Notes: a model not told the origin generated them from the letters alone. A DNA stretch of 64,000 bases from an uncultured Lachnospira sp. (GCA_910587485.1 CAJUKN010000014.1:23983-87982), one strand, 5' to 3'; positions 33,911 through 43,044 are shown, counted from the stretch's first letter. Numbers and translations: made by a program.

Positions 33911-34813
33911 ATGAGTAATAATAGAGAAGATGAAGGAAGACCAGAGATAAGAATTAACAAAAAAATGAGAACTTGGAATAAGTATCGTAATTATTGTTTT
34001 ATTGCCACTGGTGTGATAGTGGTTATTCTTGCGGTATTTATCGTTGTTAATATGGTGACAAAAGATAAGGGTAACAGTGATGTTGCAAACCAGACAGACA
34101 ATCATAATAATACCATTTCACAGACAAAAGAAGATTCATCAAACACACAGACAACAGCGCAGACAGAGCCAACACAAGACCAAACAACACAACAACCAAC
34201 AACAAAAGCACAGCAGACGGGTGGTACATTAAAAGTTTCAGGTTCTGTGGAAAAGCAGGATTTTGTAGGAGCAGATAAATTTAAGGATTGTGTATTTTTA
34301 GGCGATTCCATTATCAGTGGCATTTCATTTTATGAGTTTCTTCCAGAATCACAGGTAGTGTCCGATGATAACATTACCAGTGACAAACTTCAAAAACATA
34401 TTGACAGTGTGCTTTCCTCAAATCCTTCAAAGGTGTTTATAATGGCAGGATTAAATGATGCCAACTATGGCACAAGAGATGGAGAGACCATTGCTGACTT
34501 TATTGGAGAGACGGTTAAAGAAATAAAATCAAAAAGTGCTTCAACAAGCGTATATATTTTGTCTGTTTTGCCAGTAACATCCGCATTTGAAAATCGTTCT
34601 AATGTAAGTATAAAGCAGTCTTTATTAGATGAAATTAATGAGAGTTTAAGCAAAAATGCAGCAAAGTATGGTGCTACCTTTATTGATTTAGCAGATGCTT
34701 ATAAAGATGGAAGTGGTTATCTTAAAACAGAATGTACTGGTAATGGAAGTAATATTTATGGCGAATATTATCCGTTTATGTTAAATAGTATTAGTAAATT
34801 AATTAATGGTTAG
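33911..34813 (+). CDS. Membrane-anchored SGNH-hydrolase-like protein
   Basis: The 300-residue protein has one membrane helix (about 28-48), a Thr/Gln-rich linker (55-105) and an extracellular SGNH domain. FLGDSIISG (GDS at 131-133) and AGLNDANYG (Asn182) are present. The C-terminal DxxH that normally carries the Asp-His pair is not evident: the expected place reads TGNGSNIYGEYY. It may be inactive or use other residues, and could bind or modify cell-wall polysaccharide. The ribosome-binding site before 33911 is poor (GCAGGTTACG). It is followed after 55 nt by trmD. Confidence 0.7.
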   Translation: MSNNREDEGRPEIRINKKMRTWNKYRNYCFIATGVIVVILAVFIVVNMVTKDKGNSDVANQTDNHNNTISQTKEDSSNTQTTAQTEPTQDQTTQQPTTKAQQTGGTLKVSGSVEKQDFVGADKFKDCVFLGDSIISGISFYEFLPESQVVSDDNITSDKLQKHIDSVLSSNPSKVFIMAGLNDANYGTRDGETIADFIGETVKEIKSKSASTSVYILSVLPVTSAFENRSNVSIKQSLLDEINESLSKNAAKYGATFIDLADAYKDGSGYLKTECTGNGSNIYGEYYPFMLNSISKLING

Positions 34814-34868
34814 ATTGATTGTCCCGTTTAACAAAAAAATTGATACAAAAATAGAAATGAGGAATGTT

Positions 34869-35567
34869 ATGAACTTTCATGTGTTGACATTATTTCCAGA
34901 TATGATTGTCAATGGGTTGAATCATAGTATTATTGGAAGAGCTATGGAGAATAAAATTCTTCAGATTAATGCAATTAATATTAGAGATTATGCGAATAAT
35001 AAGCATATGAAAGTTGATGATTATCCATATGGTGGGGGTGCAGGTCTTGTTATTCAGGCAAGACCTGTTTGTGCTGCCTATGATGATTTGGTTTCAAAAT
35101 TAGAAAAAAAACCGAGAGTGGTATATATGACACCAGTTGGATATACATTTACACAAGAAATGGCACAAGAATTTGCAAAAGAAGAAGAACTTGTGATATT
35201 ATGTGGGCATTATGAGGGAATTGATGAAAGAGCGCTTGAAAGAATTGTTACAGATTATGTGTCGATAGGAGATTATGTGTTGACAGGAGGCGAGCTTCCA
35301 GCAATGATTATGATTGATGTTATTGCAAGGCTGCTGCCGGGCGTGCTGCATAATGGTGAGTCGGCACAAACCGAAAGCTTTGAAAATGATTTGCTTGAGT
35401 ATCCACAATATACACGACCAGAAGTATTTGAAGGCGTTTCGGTGCCTAAAGTTTTATTGTCTGGACATCATGCAAATGTTGATGAGTGGCGGTTAAAACA
35501 ATCCATTGAGAGAACAAAAAAGTATAGACCAGATTTATATAATAAATATATGGAAAGGCGAGGTTAA
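34869..35567 (+). CDS. trmD: tRNA (guanine-N1)-methyltransferase
   Basis: The 232-residue protein has the TrmD sequence: MNFHVLTLFPDMIVNGLNHS, DDYPYGGGAGLVIQARPV, ILCGHYEGIDERALERIV, and DYVLTGGELPAMIMIDVIAR, which forms the trefoil-knot SAM site. It makes m1G37 in tRNAs to prevent frameshifting. ATG 34869 follows GAGGAATGTT; the upstream part of the open frame to 34806 is not needed. The usual neighbours rpsP and rimM are absent here. Confidence 0.95.
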   Translation: MNFHVLTLFPDMIVNGLNHSIIGRAMENKILQINAINIRDYANNKHMKVDDYPYGGGAGLVIQARPVCAAYDDLVSKLEKKPRVVYMTPVGYTFTQEMAQEFAKEEELVILCGHYEGIDERALERIVTDYVSIGDYVLTGGELPAMIMIDVIARLLPGVLHNGESAQTESFENDLLEYPQYTRPEVFEGVSVPKVLLSGHHANVDEWRLKQSIERTKKYRPDLYNKYMERRG

Positions 35568-35577
35568 GCACAGCAGT

Positions 35578-37329
35578 ATGGAACAAAATACACATTTTAT
35601 TGGCAGAGCAATTATTGATGAAAGCTTGAATATATTGACAGCGGACACAAAGCTTAGTAAATATCTTGGAAATAATGCTATGTATACACTTGCAAGGTCA
35701 ATTCACCCAAATGATATTAACAGACTTGAAGATGGTCTTAAGGTTGTTAGTATAGAACAAAGTACCATTATTTCTTTAAGAATGGTTGATGATAATGGGC
35801 GATATCAATGGGTTATTATGTTGCTAGTTGATATACCTAAAAATAGAAACCATGATAGACAGATTCGTATTGAACTGCATGATATTGCAGAAGTAAAAAG
35901 TTTGCATATAGCAGAAGATGAAAATTATATGCAGTATTTTAGTTTGATGGAACATCTTATGTTTTCGTATGACATTTATACAGACAAATTGAAAATATTT
36001 ATGATGGGAAATCAACAACAAGTAAATTTCTATAACGGAACGCTTACAGACTGGGAAAAAACAATGATTACGAATGGTAACATTGATGAAATTTATAAAA
36101 ATGTATTTAATATGCTCTGTTCTGATTTTAGAAAAGGAACCAAACAATTTGAACATGAGTTTAAAATGAGAATTTTTGAAGGCACAAAGGCAATGGATTG
36201 GTGCCTGATAAAAGGAAAATCAATTATCGATTCTAGTGCAAAGACACATGTTATTGCCACTATGTCTAAAGTAAATCCTGTAGATAATTTGGACAATTCC
36301 TATAACAAGACAGAAATGTTGGATGCTTGTACAGGAATTTTAAACAAAAAAGCTATTGAGGATTATGCTTCAAAGATTATCGCTTCAAAACCAATATACC
36401 CTGTTACGATTGCTGTTTTAGATATTGACGATTTTAAGTATATTAATGATGAATATGGTGAATTGTTTGGTGATGAAGTTTTAAATAGTGTTGCCACCAT
36501 CATAAAAGATGCTGTTGGTGTGACAGGAGGTGTCGGCAGAATTGGTGATGATGAGATATTGATTGTAGCACAGCGATTGGGAAGCAACGCAGATATCAGA
36601 AGTTTATTAAGAACAATAAGAAATAATATTGCATTTATGTACAATAATGAGGAAGACAAGCCGCAAATAACATGTTCTATTGGCTCTGCAACATATCCTG
36701 AAGATGCAGCTACATATGAAAAGCTATGTGAAATTGCCTATAAGGTATTACATCTTGCAAAGGAAAAAGGAAAAAATCGATATATTATCTATATTCCAGA
36801 ACTTCATTCAGAGTTTATTAATGGCTTAGGAAAAGCTAAATCAGCGGAGTATATGTTTTATAAATACCGTAAAATGAGTATTGTAAATGATATTATTAAT
36901 GATTATAAACTTCGTGGAAAAGATAGTTTTGAAGCTTCTGTAAAAAAGATTCAGTTTACTTTTAGTATTGATAGTATTTTTGTTTATGAAAAAGTAGAAA
37001 ATCAAGACTGGAATCAATTTGTCCTTTTAGGAAATGGTGATTATTTAGATGATAATAGTTATTTGAACGAAAAGTCCTATATAGCAGATTTTTCAGAAGA
37101 TGGAATAGAAGTAATAAACAATATCAATTTTTTTGAGAGAAAAGCCAAAAAGACGGTGGAAGCGTTTAAGAAAATGGGGATTAATCAAGCAGTACAAGTA
37201 ATTGTTGGCGACAAAAATAAAATAGTTTCCTTTAATCGCAATAAACAGATGAGTAAATGGAGCAGAACGGACACAATGTATCTAGCGATTCTTGGCAATA
37301 TATTTGGAACAGGATTTTTTAATGAATAA
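35578..37329 (+). CDS. PAS-like/GGDEF signalling protein with degenerate GGDEF
   Basis: From ATG 35578 the protein has 583 residues. Two PAS-like sensor regions (about 1-110 and 115-235) precede a GGDEF domain. DACTGILNKKAIEDY and VLDIDDFKYINDEYGELFGD match the family, but the signature is GDDEI (323-327) instead of GGDEF. About 160 further residues after the domain have no clear family. Cyclic-di-GMP synthesis may be reduced or lost, and it may act as a GTP-sensing scaffold. No membrane segment is seen. Its stop overlaps the start of the next gene. Confidence 0.8.
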   Translation: MEQNTHFIGRAIIDESLNILTADTKLSKYLGNNAMYTLARSIHPNDINRLEDGLKVVSIEQSTIISLRMVDDNGRYQWVIMLLVDIPKNRNHDRQIRIELHDIAEVKSLHIAEDENYMQYFSLMEHLMFSYDIYTDKLKIFMMGNQQQVNFYNGTLTDWEKTMITNGNIDEIYKNVFNMLCSDFRKGTKQFEHEFKMRIFEGTKAMDWCLIKGKSIIDSSAKTHVIATMSKVNPVDNLDNSYNKTEMLDACTGILNKKAIEDYASKIIASKPIYPVTIAVLDIDDFKYINDEYGELFGDEVLNSVATIIKDAVGVTGGVGRIGDDEILIVAQRLGSNADIRSLLRTIRNNIAFMYNNEEDKPQITCSIGSATYPEDAATYEKLCEIAYKVLHLAKEKGKNRYIIYIPELHSEFINGLGKAKSAEYMFYKYRKMSIVNDIINDYKLRGKDSFEASVKKIQFTFSIDSIFVYEKVENQDWNQFVLLGNGDYLDDNSYLNEKSYIADFSEDGIEVINNINFFERKAKKTVEAFKKMGINQAVQVIVGDKNKIVSFNRNKQMSKWSRTDTMYLAILGNIFGTGFFNE

Positions 37330-38035
37330 TTTAAAGATAGAATCGTATATAGCACTTGATTTGGAGACAACAGGAATCAATCCTTCGCTTGATAAGATTA
37401 TTGAGATAGGTATGGTAAAGGTGATTGATGGAAAAGAGGTTGACAGCTATAATACATTAATTAACCCAGATATACATATTAGTACAAGGATAACGCAAAT
37501 AACAGGGATAACGGATAGTATGGTTTTGAATAAACCCATTATATCTGAGCTTATTAAAGATATACTTGATTTTATTGGAGATTTACCTCTGTTAGGTCAT
37601 AATATTATATTTGATTATAGTTTCTTAAAAAAGGCGGCTGTCAATTTCAATTATACATTTGAAAAACAAGGAATTGATACATTAAAGATTGCAAGACGGC
37701 TGCTGCCAGAAGTTCCTCATAAAAACTTGGAATATCTGTGCGATTATTTTAAATTGGATAAGAAAAGTTCGCACAGGGCTTTTGATGATGCGCAAAGTGC
37801 GATTCGTTTATTTCATAAATTATATGAGATAAAACCAGATGATGAGGGATTTTATAACACCATACCACTGTTGTTTAAAGTAAAAAAAGATGTTCCTATA
37901 ACAGAAGCACAAAAACGCTATCTTACAGCGTTGATTGATAAACATCAATTAAGTATAGAGGAGAATATAGAAAAACTGACAAAAAGTATGGCTTCAAGAA
38001 TGATTGATAAAATTATTTCTGAATATGGAAAGTAA
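37322..38035 (+). CDS. DnaQ-like 3'-5' exonuclease (PolC epsilon-type)
   Basis: The 237-residue protein is a DEDDh exonuclease. YIALDLETTGINPSLDKIIE (ExoI), LGHNIIFDYSFLKKAA (ExoII) and KSSHRAFDDAQSAIRLF (ExoIII with the catalytic His) are intact. A short helical tail follows (about 185-237, with EAQKRYLTALIDKHQLS). Such proteins proofread or process DNA or RNA ends. The ATG overlaps the stop of the GGDEF gene by 8 nt, so translation is coupled. Confidence 0.9.
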   Translation: MNNLKIESYIALDLETTGINPSLDKIIEIGMVKVIDGKEVDSYNTLINPDIHISTRITQITGITDSMVLNKPIISELIKDILDFIGDLPLLGHNIIFDYSFLKKAAVNFNYTFEKQGIDTLKIARRLLPEVPHKNLEYLCDYFKLDKKSSHRAFDDAQSAIRLFHKLYEIKPDDEGFYNTIPLLFKVKKDVPITEAQKRYLTALIDKHQLSIEENIEKLTKSMASRMIDKIISEYGK

Positions 38036-38091
38036 GTAATCGTTTCGTAATATATGATTAAGCAGTTAAAAAATAAAAATATATTTTAGGG

Positions 38092-38120
38092 TTGACATAT
38101 GACCCAATATTTGATAATAT
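38092..38120 (+). promoter_or_regulatory. Strong adhE promoter
   Basis: A consensus TTGACA (38092-38097), a 17-nt spacer and TAATAT (38115-38120) lie about 60 nt before adhE. Confidence 0.8.
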
Positions 38121-38181
38121 ACTTTTGTTAAAAAAATAACAATGTTTATAAGGATTTGAAAATGAAAATGGAGGTAAGAAA

Positions 38182-40788
38182 ATGCAGAAGGAGAGTAGTA
38201 TGATTGTTGATACTGTTGAATCTTTGGAAGCAAAGATTAAAGAGGTAAAGGAAGCACAAAAGATATTTGCTACGTATACACAAGAGCAAGTAGACAATAT
38301 CTTTAAAGCAGCAGCTATGGCGGCAAATCAAGCAAGAATCAGTCTTGCAAAACAAGCTGTTGCAGAGACAGGTATGGGTGTTGTTGAGGATAAGGTTATT
38401 AAAAATCACTATGCCTCAGAGTATATTTACAATGCTTATAAAGATGTAAAAACATGTGGTGTTATCGAAGAAGATAAGTCGTTTGGTATAAAGAAGGTTG
38501 CAGAGCCAATTGGTGTTGTTGCAGCCGTTATTCCAACAACAAATCCAACTTCGACAGCAATATTTAAGACATTGATATCATTAAAAACAAGAAATGGCAT
38601 TATAATCAGCCCTCACCCACGTGCAAAAAACAGTACAATTGAGGCAGCAAAGGTTGTTCTTAATGCAGCAGTTGCAGCAGGCGCACCAAAGGGAATTATT
38701 GGCTGGATTGATGTTCCTTCACTTGAATTGACAAATTTAGTTATGAAGGAAGCTGATATTATTTTAGCAACAGGTGGTCCGGGTATGGTTAAGGCTGCAT
38801 ATTCATCTGGTAAACCAGCATTGGGTGTTGGTGCAGGTAATACACCAGCAATTATAGATGAAACAGCAGATGTTACATTAGCAGTTAATTCAATTATTCA
38901 TTCTAAGACATTTGACAATGGTATGATATGCGCATCAGAGCAGTCTGTTATCGTTGCTGATTCACTGTATAAGCAAGTTAAAGATGAATTTATTGCAAGA
39001 GGCTGTCATATTTTAAGTAAAGATGAAATCAAAAAAGTTCGTAAGACAATATTGATAAATGGTTCGCTCAATGCCAAGATAGTAGGACAGAGTGCTTATA
39101 ATATTGGAAAGCTTGCAGGAATCGAAGTTCCAAAGACAACAAAAATTCTTATTGGAGAAGTTGAATCAGTAGATATATCAGAAGAATTTGCACATGAAAA
39201 GTTATCTCCAGTTCTTGCAATGTATAAGGCAAGCAATTTTGAGGAGGCAGTATCAAAGGCAGAGCATTTGGTTGCAGACGGCGGCTATGGGCATACTTCA
39301 TCGCTCTATATCAATGCTGCAACAGAGCATGAAAAGATTGCAGTATTCCAAGAAGCTATGAAAACATGTAGAGTTCTTATCAATACACCTTCTTCACAGG
39401 GTGGTATTGGTGATATTTATAATTTTGCTTTAAAACCATCTCTTACATTGGGTTGTGGTTCATGGGGCGGCAACTCTGTATCAGAGAATGTAAATGTAAA
39501 GCACCTTATTAATATTAAGACCGTAGCTGAAAGGAGAGAAAATATGCTTTGGTTTAGGGCGCCTGAGAAAGTTTACTTTAAGAAGGGATGTCTTCCTGTA
39601 GCGTTAGATGAATTGAAAAATGTTATGGGCAAGAAGAGAGTGTTTATTGTAACAGACCAGTTCCTTTACAAAAATGGATATACAAAATGTGTGACTGATA
39701 AACTTGATGAGATGGGAATTGTTCACACAACATTTTATGATGTTGCACCAGACCCAACACTTGCATGTGCAAAAGAAGGTGCTGCGGCTATGACTCTTTT
39801 CGAGCCAGATTGCATTATCGCAATTGGTGGTGGTTCAGCAATGGATGCTGGTAAAATTATGTGGGTTATGTATGAGCATCCAGAAGTAGACTTTATGGAT
39901 ATGGCTATGCGCTTTATGGATATCAGAAAGAGAATATATACATTCCCTAAGATGGGTGAAAAGGCATATTTTATAGCTGTTCCAACATCTTCAGGTACAG
40001 GTTCAGAAGTGACACCATTTGCCGTTATTACAGACCAAGATACCAATATTAAGTATCCGCTTGCAGATTATGAGCTTCTTCCTAATATGGCTATTGTCGA
40101 TGCAGATATGATGATGAATCAGCCAAAAGGACTGACTTCTGCATCAGGTATTGATGCTTTGACACATGCGTTGGAAGCATATGCTTCTATTATGGCTACA
40201 GATTATACAGATGGTCTTGCATTAAAGGCAATGAAGAATATCTTTGAGTATCTTCCATCTGCTTATGAGAATGGTGCAGCCGATGCAAAAGCACGTGAAC
40301 AGATGGCAACAGCTTCTACAATGGCAGGTATGGCATTTGCTAATGCGTTCTTAGGTTTGTGTCACTCTATGGCACATAAGTTAGGTGCATTCCATCATCT
40401 TCCACATGGTGTTGCCAATGCAATTTTAATAACGGATATTATGCGTTATAATGCAGTAGAAGTGCCAACAAAGATGGGAACATTTCCACAGTATGAGTAT
40501 CCTCACTGCAAGGCTCGCTATGTAGAGTGTGCAAATTTCTTAGGTATTCAAGGCAAAGATGATGATGAAAAATTTGAGAATTTCATTCAGGCAATTGAAG
40601 AATTAAAGACTAAAGTTGGTATTAAGAAAACAATCAAGGAATATGGTATTGATGAAAAGTATTTCTTAGATACATTGGATGATATGGTTGAAAAGGCATT
40701 TGACGACCAATGTACAGGAGCAAACCCTCGTTATCCATTGATGAGTGAGATTAAAGATATCTATCTTAAGGCATATTATGGTAAGTAA
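38182..40788 (+). CDS. adhE: Bifunctional acetaldehyde-CoA/alcohol dehydrogenase
   Basis: The 868-residue protein joins an N-terminal CoA-acylating aldehyde dehydrogenase (about 1-440; catalytic Cys250 in GMICASEQS) to a C-terminal iron-dependent alcohol dehydrogenase. The latter has GGGSAMDAGK for NAD, and CHSMAHKLGAFHHLPHG plus upstream His/Asp for Fe. It converts acetyl-CoA to ethanol in two NADH-consuming steps, a main redox sink in fermentation, and forms spirosomes. GGAGG precedes the ATG; a second ATG 18 nt later is possible. A strong promoter lies upstream. The stop lies in a run of 19-bp tandem repeats. Confidence 0.97.
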   Translation: MQKESSMIVDTVESLEAKIKEVKEAQKIFATYTQEQVDNIFKAAAMAANQARISLAKQAVAETGMGVVEDKVIKNHYASEYIYNAYKDVKTCGVIEEDKSFGIKKVAEPIGVVAAVIPTTNPTSTAIFKTLISLKTRNGIIISPHPRAKNSTIEAAKVVLNAAVAAGAPKGIIGWIDVPSLELTNLVMKEADIILATGGPGMVKAAYSSGKPALGVGAGNTPAIIDETADVTLAVNSIIHSKTFDNGMICASEQSVIVADSLYKQVKDEFIARGCHILSKDEIKKVRKTILINGSLNAKIVGQSAYNIGKLAGIEVPKTTKILIGEVESVDISEEFAHEKLSPVLAMYKASNFEEAVSKAEHLVADGGYGHTSSLYINAATEHEKIAVFQEAMKTCRVLINTPSSQGGIGDIYNFALKPSLTLGCGSWGGNSVSENVNVKHLINIKTVAERRENMLWFRAPEKVYFKKGCLPVALDELKNVMGKKRVFIVTDQFLYKNGYTKCVTDKLDEMGIVHTTFYDVAPDPTLACAKEGAAAMTLFEPDCIIAIGGGSAMDAGKIMWVMYEHPEVDFMDMAMRFMDIRKRIYTFPKMGEKAYFIAVPTSSGTGSEVTPFAVITDQDTNIKYPLADYELLPNMAIVDADMMMNQPKGLTSASGIDALTHALEAYASIMATDYTDGLALKAMKNIFEYLPSAYENGAADAKAREQMATASTMAGMAFANAFLGLCHSMAHKLGAFHHLPHGVANAILITDIMRYNAVEVPTKMGTFPQYEYPHCKARYVECANFLGIQGKDDDEKFENFIQAIEELKTKVGIKKTIKEYGIDEKYFLDTLDDMVEKAFDDQCTGANPRYPLMSEIKDIYLKAYYGK

Positions 40789-40858
40789 TATTTATTACGA
40801 TAAGTGATATTTATTACAGTAAGTAGTATTTATTATGATAAGTAGTATTTATTGCAGC
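40783..40858. repeat. Tandem 19-bp repeat, four copies
   Basis: Four consecutive 19-nt units of the form AAGTAGTATTTATTAYGAT start at 40783, 40802, 40821 and 40840. The first contains the adhE stop codon. Confidence 0.85.
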
Positions 40859-40983
40859 AAAAAATATTGCTATGTAAAATAATATTATTATATTAAACAT
40901 AATTACAATGGCATAATAATATTAAAATAAATGATATTATTATGAGAAGTTATATAAAATATAAATCAATATTAAATCCATTT

Positions 40984-41066
40984 TGCAATTTGTGTCTGTG
41001 TGCTGCCAGACACAAATTGTATAAAATTTTTTCTTTTAAATAATAAAGCGGCACAGAAATGGGGAT
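40984..41066 (+). ncRNA. Leader element copy 5 (5' UTR of APH-like gene)
   Basis: CAATTTGTGTC (40986-40996) and GACACAAATTG (41009-41019) form a perfect 11-bp hairpin. Its loop reaches TGTGCTGC (40999-41006), which pairs with GCGGCACA (41048-41055) just before the ribosome-binding site. Relative to other copies both arms changed together (GCGC to TGTG, GCGC to CACA). Confidence 0.7.
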
Positions 41067-41070
41067 TAGT

Positions 41071-41829
41071 ATGGCAAATGAAGTTTCAAAAAGCAATCTT
41101 AAATTAGTGCGTATTGAAGGAGATAAGGCATTAAAAGTATTTTCACCTGAATATAGCAAAACAGATGTGTTATATGAAGCATTGAACACTGCAAGAGTAG
41201 AAGATACAGGTCTTGCAATTCCAAAGTTATTGAGTGTTTATGTTGAGGAAGATGGAAGCTGGGTAATCGCAAGTGAGTATATTAAGGGAAAGACATTGGC
41301 AGAATTGCTTAAAGAGCATCCTGAAAATGCAGATGCTTATGCAGAGGCAATGGTTGAATATCAAGTTGCATTTAATAAGCGCAGCAATCCACTTCTTTTA
41401 AAGTTAAAGGATAAGCTAGCAAGACAGATTAAAGAGTTGGATATTCACGCTAATATTAAATATGAGTTGTCTTCAAGATTAGAGGAGCTTCCAAAGCACA
41501 ATAAACTGTGTCATGGTGATTATTGTCCAGATAATATTATTGTAAGTACCGATGAAAATAATAATATCACAGATATTACAGCAGTTGACTGGGTTCATGC
41601 AACACAGGGTAACGCTAGTGCAGATGTGGCAAATACATATCTTACAATCAAATTAAAAGATGAAGATTTTGCAGAAAAGTATATTGCAAAATTCTGTGAA
41701 AAGACCAATACAGAAAAACGCTATGTTGATAAGTGGATGCCAATCGTTGCAGCAGCTCGATTGACAAGAAAAAATGAGGAAGAAAAAGAACTTTTGGAGT
41801 CTATGATTGATATTTGCGATTTTCAATAA
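41071..41829 (+). CDS. Aminoglycoside phosphotransferase/choline kinase-like protein
   Basis: The 252-residue protein has the APH kinase fold: IASEYIKGKTLAELL as hinge, LCHGDYCPDNIIV as the catalytic loop with Asp and Asn, and ITAVDWVHATQG for the metal-binding Asp. The N-terminal lobe is short and lacks a clear glycine-rich loop. The substrate may be a small alcohol, choline or an antibiotic; the sequence does not decide. ATG 41071 follows GGGGA in the leader element; the in-frame ATG at 41059 lies inside it. Confidence 0.8.
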   Translation: MANEVSKSNLKLVRIEGDKALKVFSPEYSKTDVLYEALNTARVEDTGLAIPKLLSVYVEEDGSWVIASEYIKGKTLAELLKEHPENADAYAEAMVEYQVAFNKRSNPLLLKLKDKLARQIKELDIHANIKYELSSRLEELPKHNKLCHGDYCPDNIIVSTDENNNITDITAVDWVHATQGNASADVANTYLTIKLKDEDFAEKYIAKFCEKTNTEKRYVDKWMPIVAAARLTRKNEEEKELLESMIDICDFQ

Positions 41830-41840
41830 TTTATTCTAAT

Positions 41841-41892
41841 AGGTATAAGGCTATAAGCAAATAGGGAAGCGGATTGTGAATATCTGTTTGAC
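41841..41892 (+). repeat. Dispersed intergenic element, fragment
   Basis: GGTATAAGGCTATAAGCAAATAG, then GGAAGCGGATTGTGAATATC, ends GTTTGAC. This is the right half of the element. Confidence 0.6.
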
Positions 41893-41937
41893 TATTTTGT
41901 TAGCTTACTGTGGGATATTTAATTAAAGAAAAATTTT

Positions 41938-41992
41938 AGGAGCTATTGCAAAAAAGAAAGGGTGTAAAAATTCTTTAGCAATAGCTCCTTTG
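41938..41992 (+). terminator. Terminator
   Basis: AGGAGCTATTGC (41938-41949) pairs with GCAATAGCTCCT (41978-41989). An inner AAAGAA/TTCTTT stem and a trailing T run are present. It resembles the terminator after divIC. Confidence 0.85.
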
Positions 41993-42073
41993 ATTTTGTA
42001 GTTGTAATTTATAAGTATTCTTTTTTTTGTTAGGTCTACAATTTAGTATTCTTGAATACTTGCTGCTTATAAT

Positions 42074-42739
42074 TTACTTCGTATTAATTGATATTGTTTG
42101 TTCCAACTTTTTTAAAATAATATCTTTAGTGAGCGAATTAAGAGAGTTAGCATACAATTTTAAATGTTCAATTTCTTTTGAATTATTATTTTCAATATAA
42201 TAATTTGCAAGCATTGAATAAGCAAAACTTATATCTGTTCCAGATTTTACAATAAATTCCAGATAGGGAATCGCTTTATCTATCATTCCATTTTTTTCAA
42301 GAGCGTTGGCAAGTTTTACAGCAGCTTTGCACATCGCTATAAAATTATCATCATATTCTGACATAATAGCAAGATTGGCAGCACCATATTCCATTTTTAT
42401 ATCTGTATTGCTACAATTATTTAAGTTAAACATTTTTTTGTCATAAAAACTTGCAAATAAATAATAGGCTTCTTTAATTTCTGGAATTGTAAAAATATTG
42501 CTGATAAAAGAATCATTACTATATTCTAAAGAATTATCAGGTAAAGTTTTATCAGGCAATAAGTGATTTGGTATCACAATATAATTTAAATTAGAAATAT
42601 CTTTTTTGCGCACTTCATTGGCTTTTCGTTCGCGTTCCCAAAATTGATGTATTTTTTCATCATTTTTTTTAGAATTTTTCCTTAAAAGTATTTGCAACAC
42701 AACAATGAATATTATAAAATAAGGCAGTATCAGTTGCAT
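42074..42739 (-). CDS. Membrane-anchored TPR-like protein
   Basis: The 221-residue protein has a single N-terminal membrane helix (LILPYFIIFIVVLQILL), a charged linker and an all-helical C-terminal region (about 90-215). AVKLANALEKNGMIDKAIPYLEF and SFAYSMLANYYIENNN read like tetratricopeptide repeats. It would present the repeats to the cytoplasm or outside as a scaffold. An AGGTGATTT-type ribosome-binding site (complement near 42747) precedes it. It is divergent from the small membrane protein at 42773. No specific family is recognised. Confidence 0.65.
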   Translation of the reverse strand: MQLILPYFIIFIVVLQILLRKNSKKNDEKIHQFWERERKANEVRKKDISNLNYIVIPNHLLPDKTLPDNSLEYSNDSFISNIFTIPEIKEAYYLFASFYDKKMFNLNNCSNTDIKMEYGAANLAIMSEYDDNFIAMCKAAVKLANALEKNGMIDKAIPYLEFIVKSGTDISFAYSMLANYYIENNNSKEIEHLKLYANSLNSLTKDIILKKLEQTISINTK

Positions 42740-42772
42740 AAATTAAATCACCTCCATATAGAAAGGGTTATT

Positions 42773-42889
42773 ATGATTGATTTTAATAATAAGAAAAATA
42801 AAAAAATAATATCATCGGTATTAATTATTCTGCTTATAGCGGCTATGGTGCTTCCAGTAATTGCCTCAGCAATATTATCTTTTAATTAA
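42773..42889 (+). CDS. Small membrane protein, 38 residues
   Basis: A short protein has a charged N-terminus (MIDFNNKKNKK) and one membrane helix (IISSVLIILLIAAMVLPVIA). AGAAAGGG lies before the ATG; the frame is open back to 42692 but without such a site. Small proteins of this layout are common in Clostridia and their roles are unknown. Confidence 0.6.
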   Translation: MIDFNNKKNKKIISSVLIILLIAAMVLPVIASAILSFN

Positions 42890-42958
42890 ATTAATAATAA
42901 ACTATTTAACGAAAAAGAACAAGAGTAGAATAGATTGAAAATTGAAAATTTCAATTAC

Positions 42959-43042
42959 AAGATTTGTGTCTGCGCGTTGCTTGTCACAAATTTATAAGAA
43001 CGTTTCATTCTTTGTGCAAAAGCAGCGCGGAAATAAGGAAAA
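42959..43042 (+). ncRNA. Leader element copy 6 (5' UTR of AIR-synthase-like gene)
   Basis: ATTTGTG (42962-42968) pairs with CACAAAT (42985-42991). The loop arm CGCGTTGCTT (42973-42982) pairs with AAGCAGCGCG (43020-43029) with one G-U. An AAGAA/TTCTT inner hairpin lies between. AAGGA and the start follow. Confidence 0.65.
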
Positions 43043-43044
43043 AT

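Noticed and set aside
40783..40858. Third CRISPR array
   Set aside because: The 19-bp units abut without spacers, so it is a simple tandem repeat.
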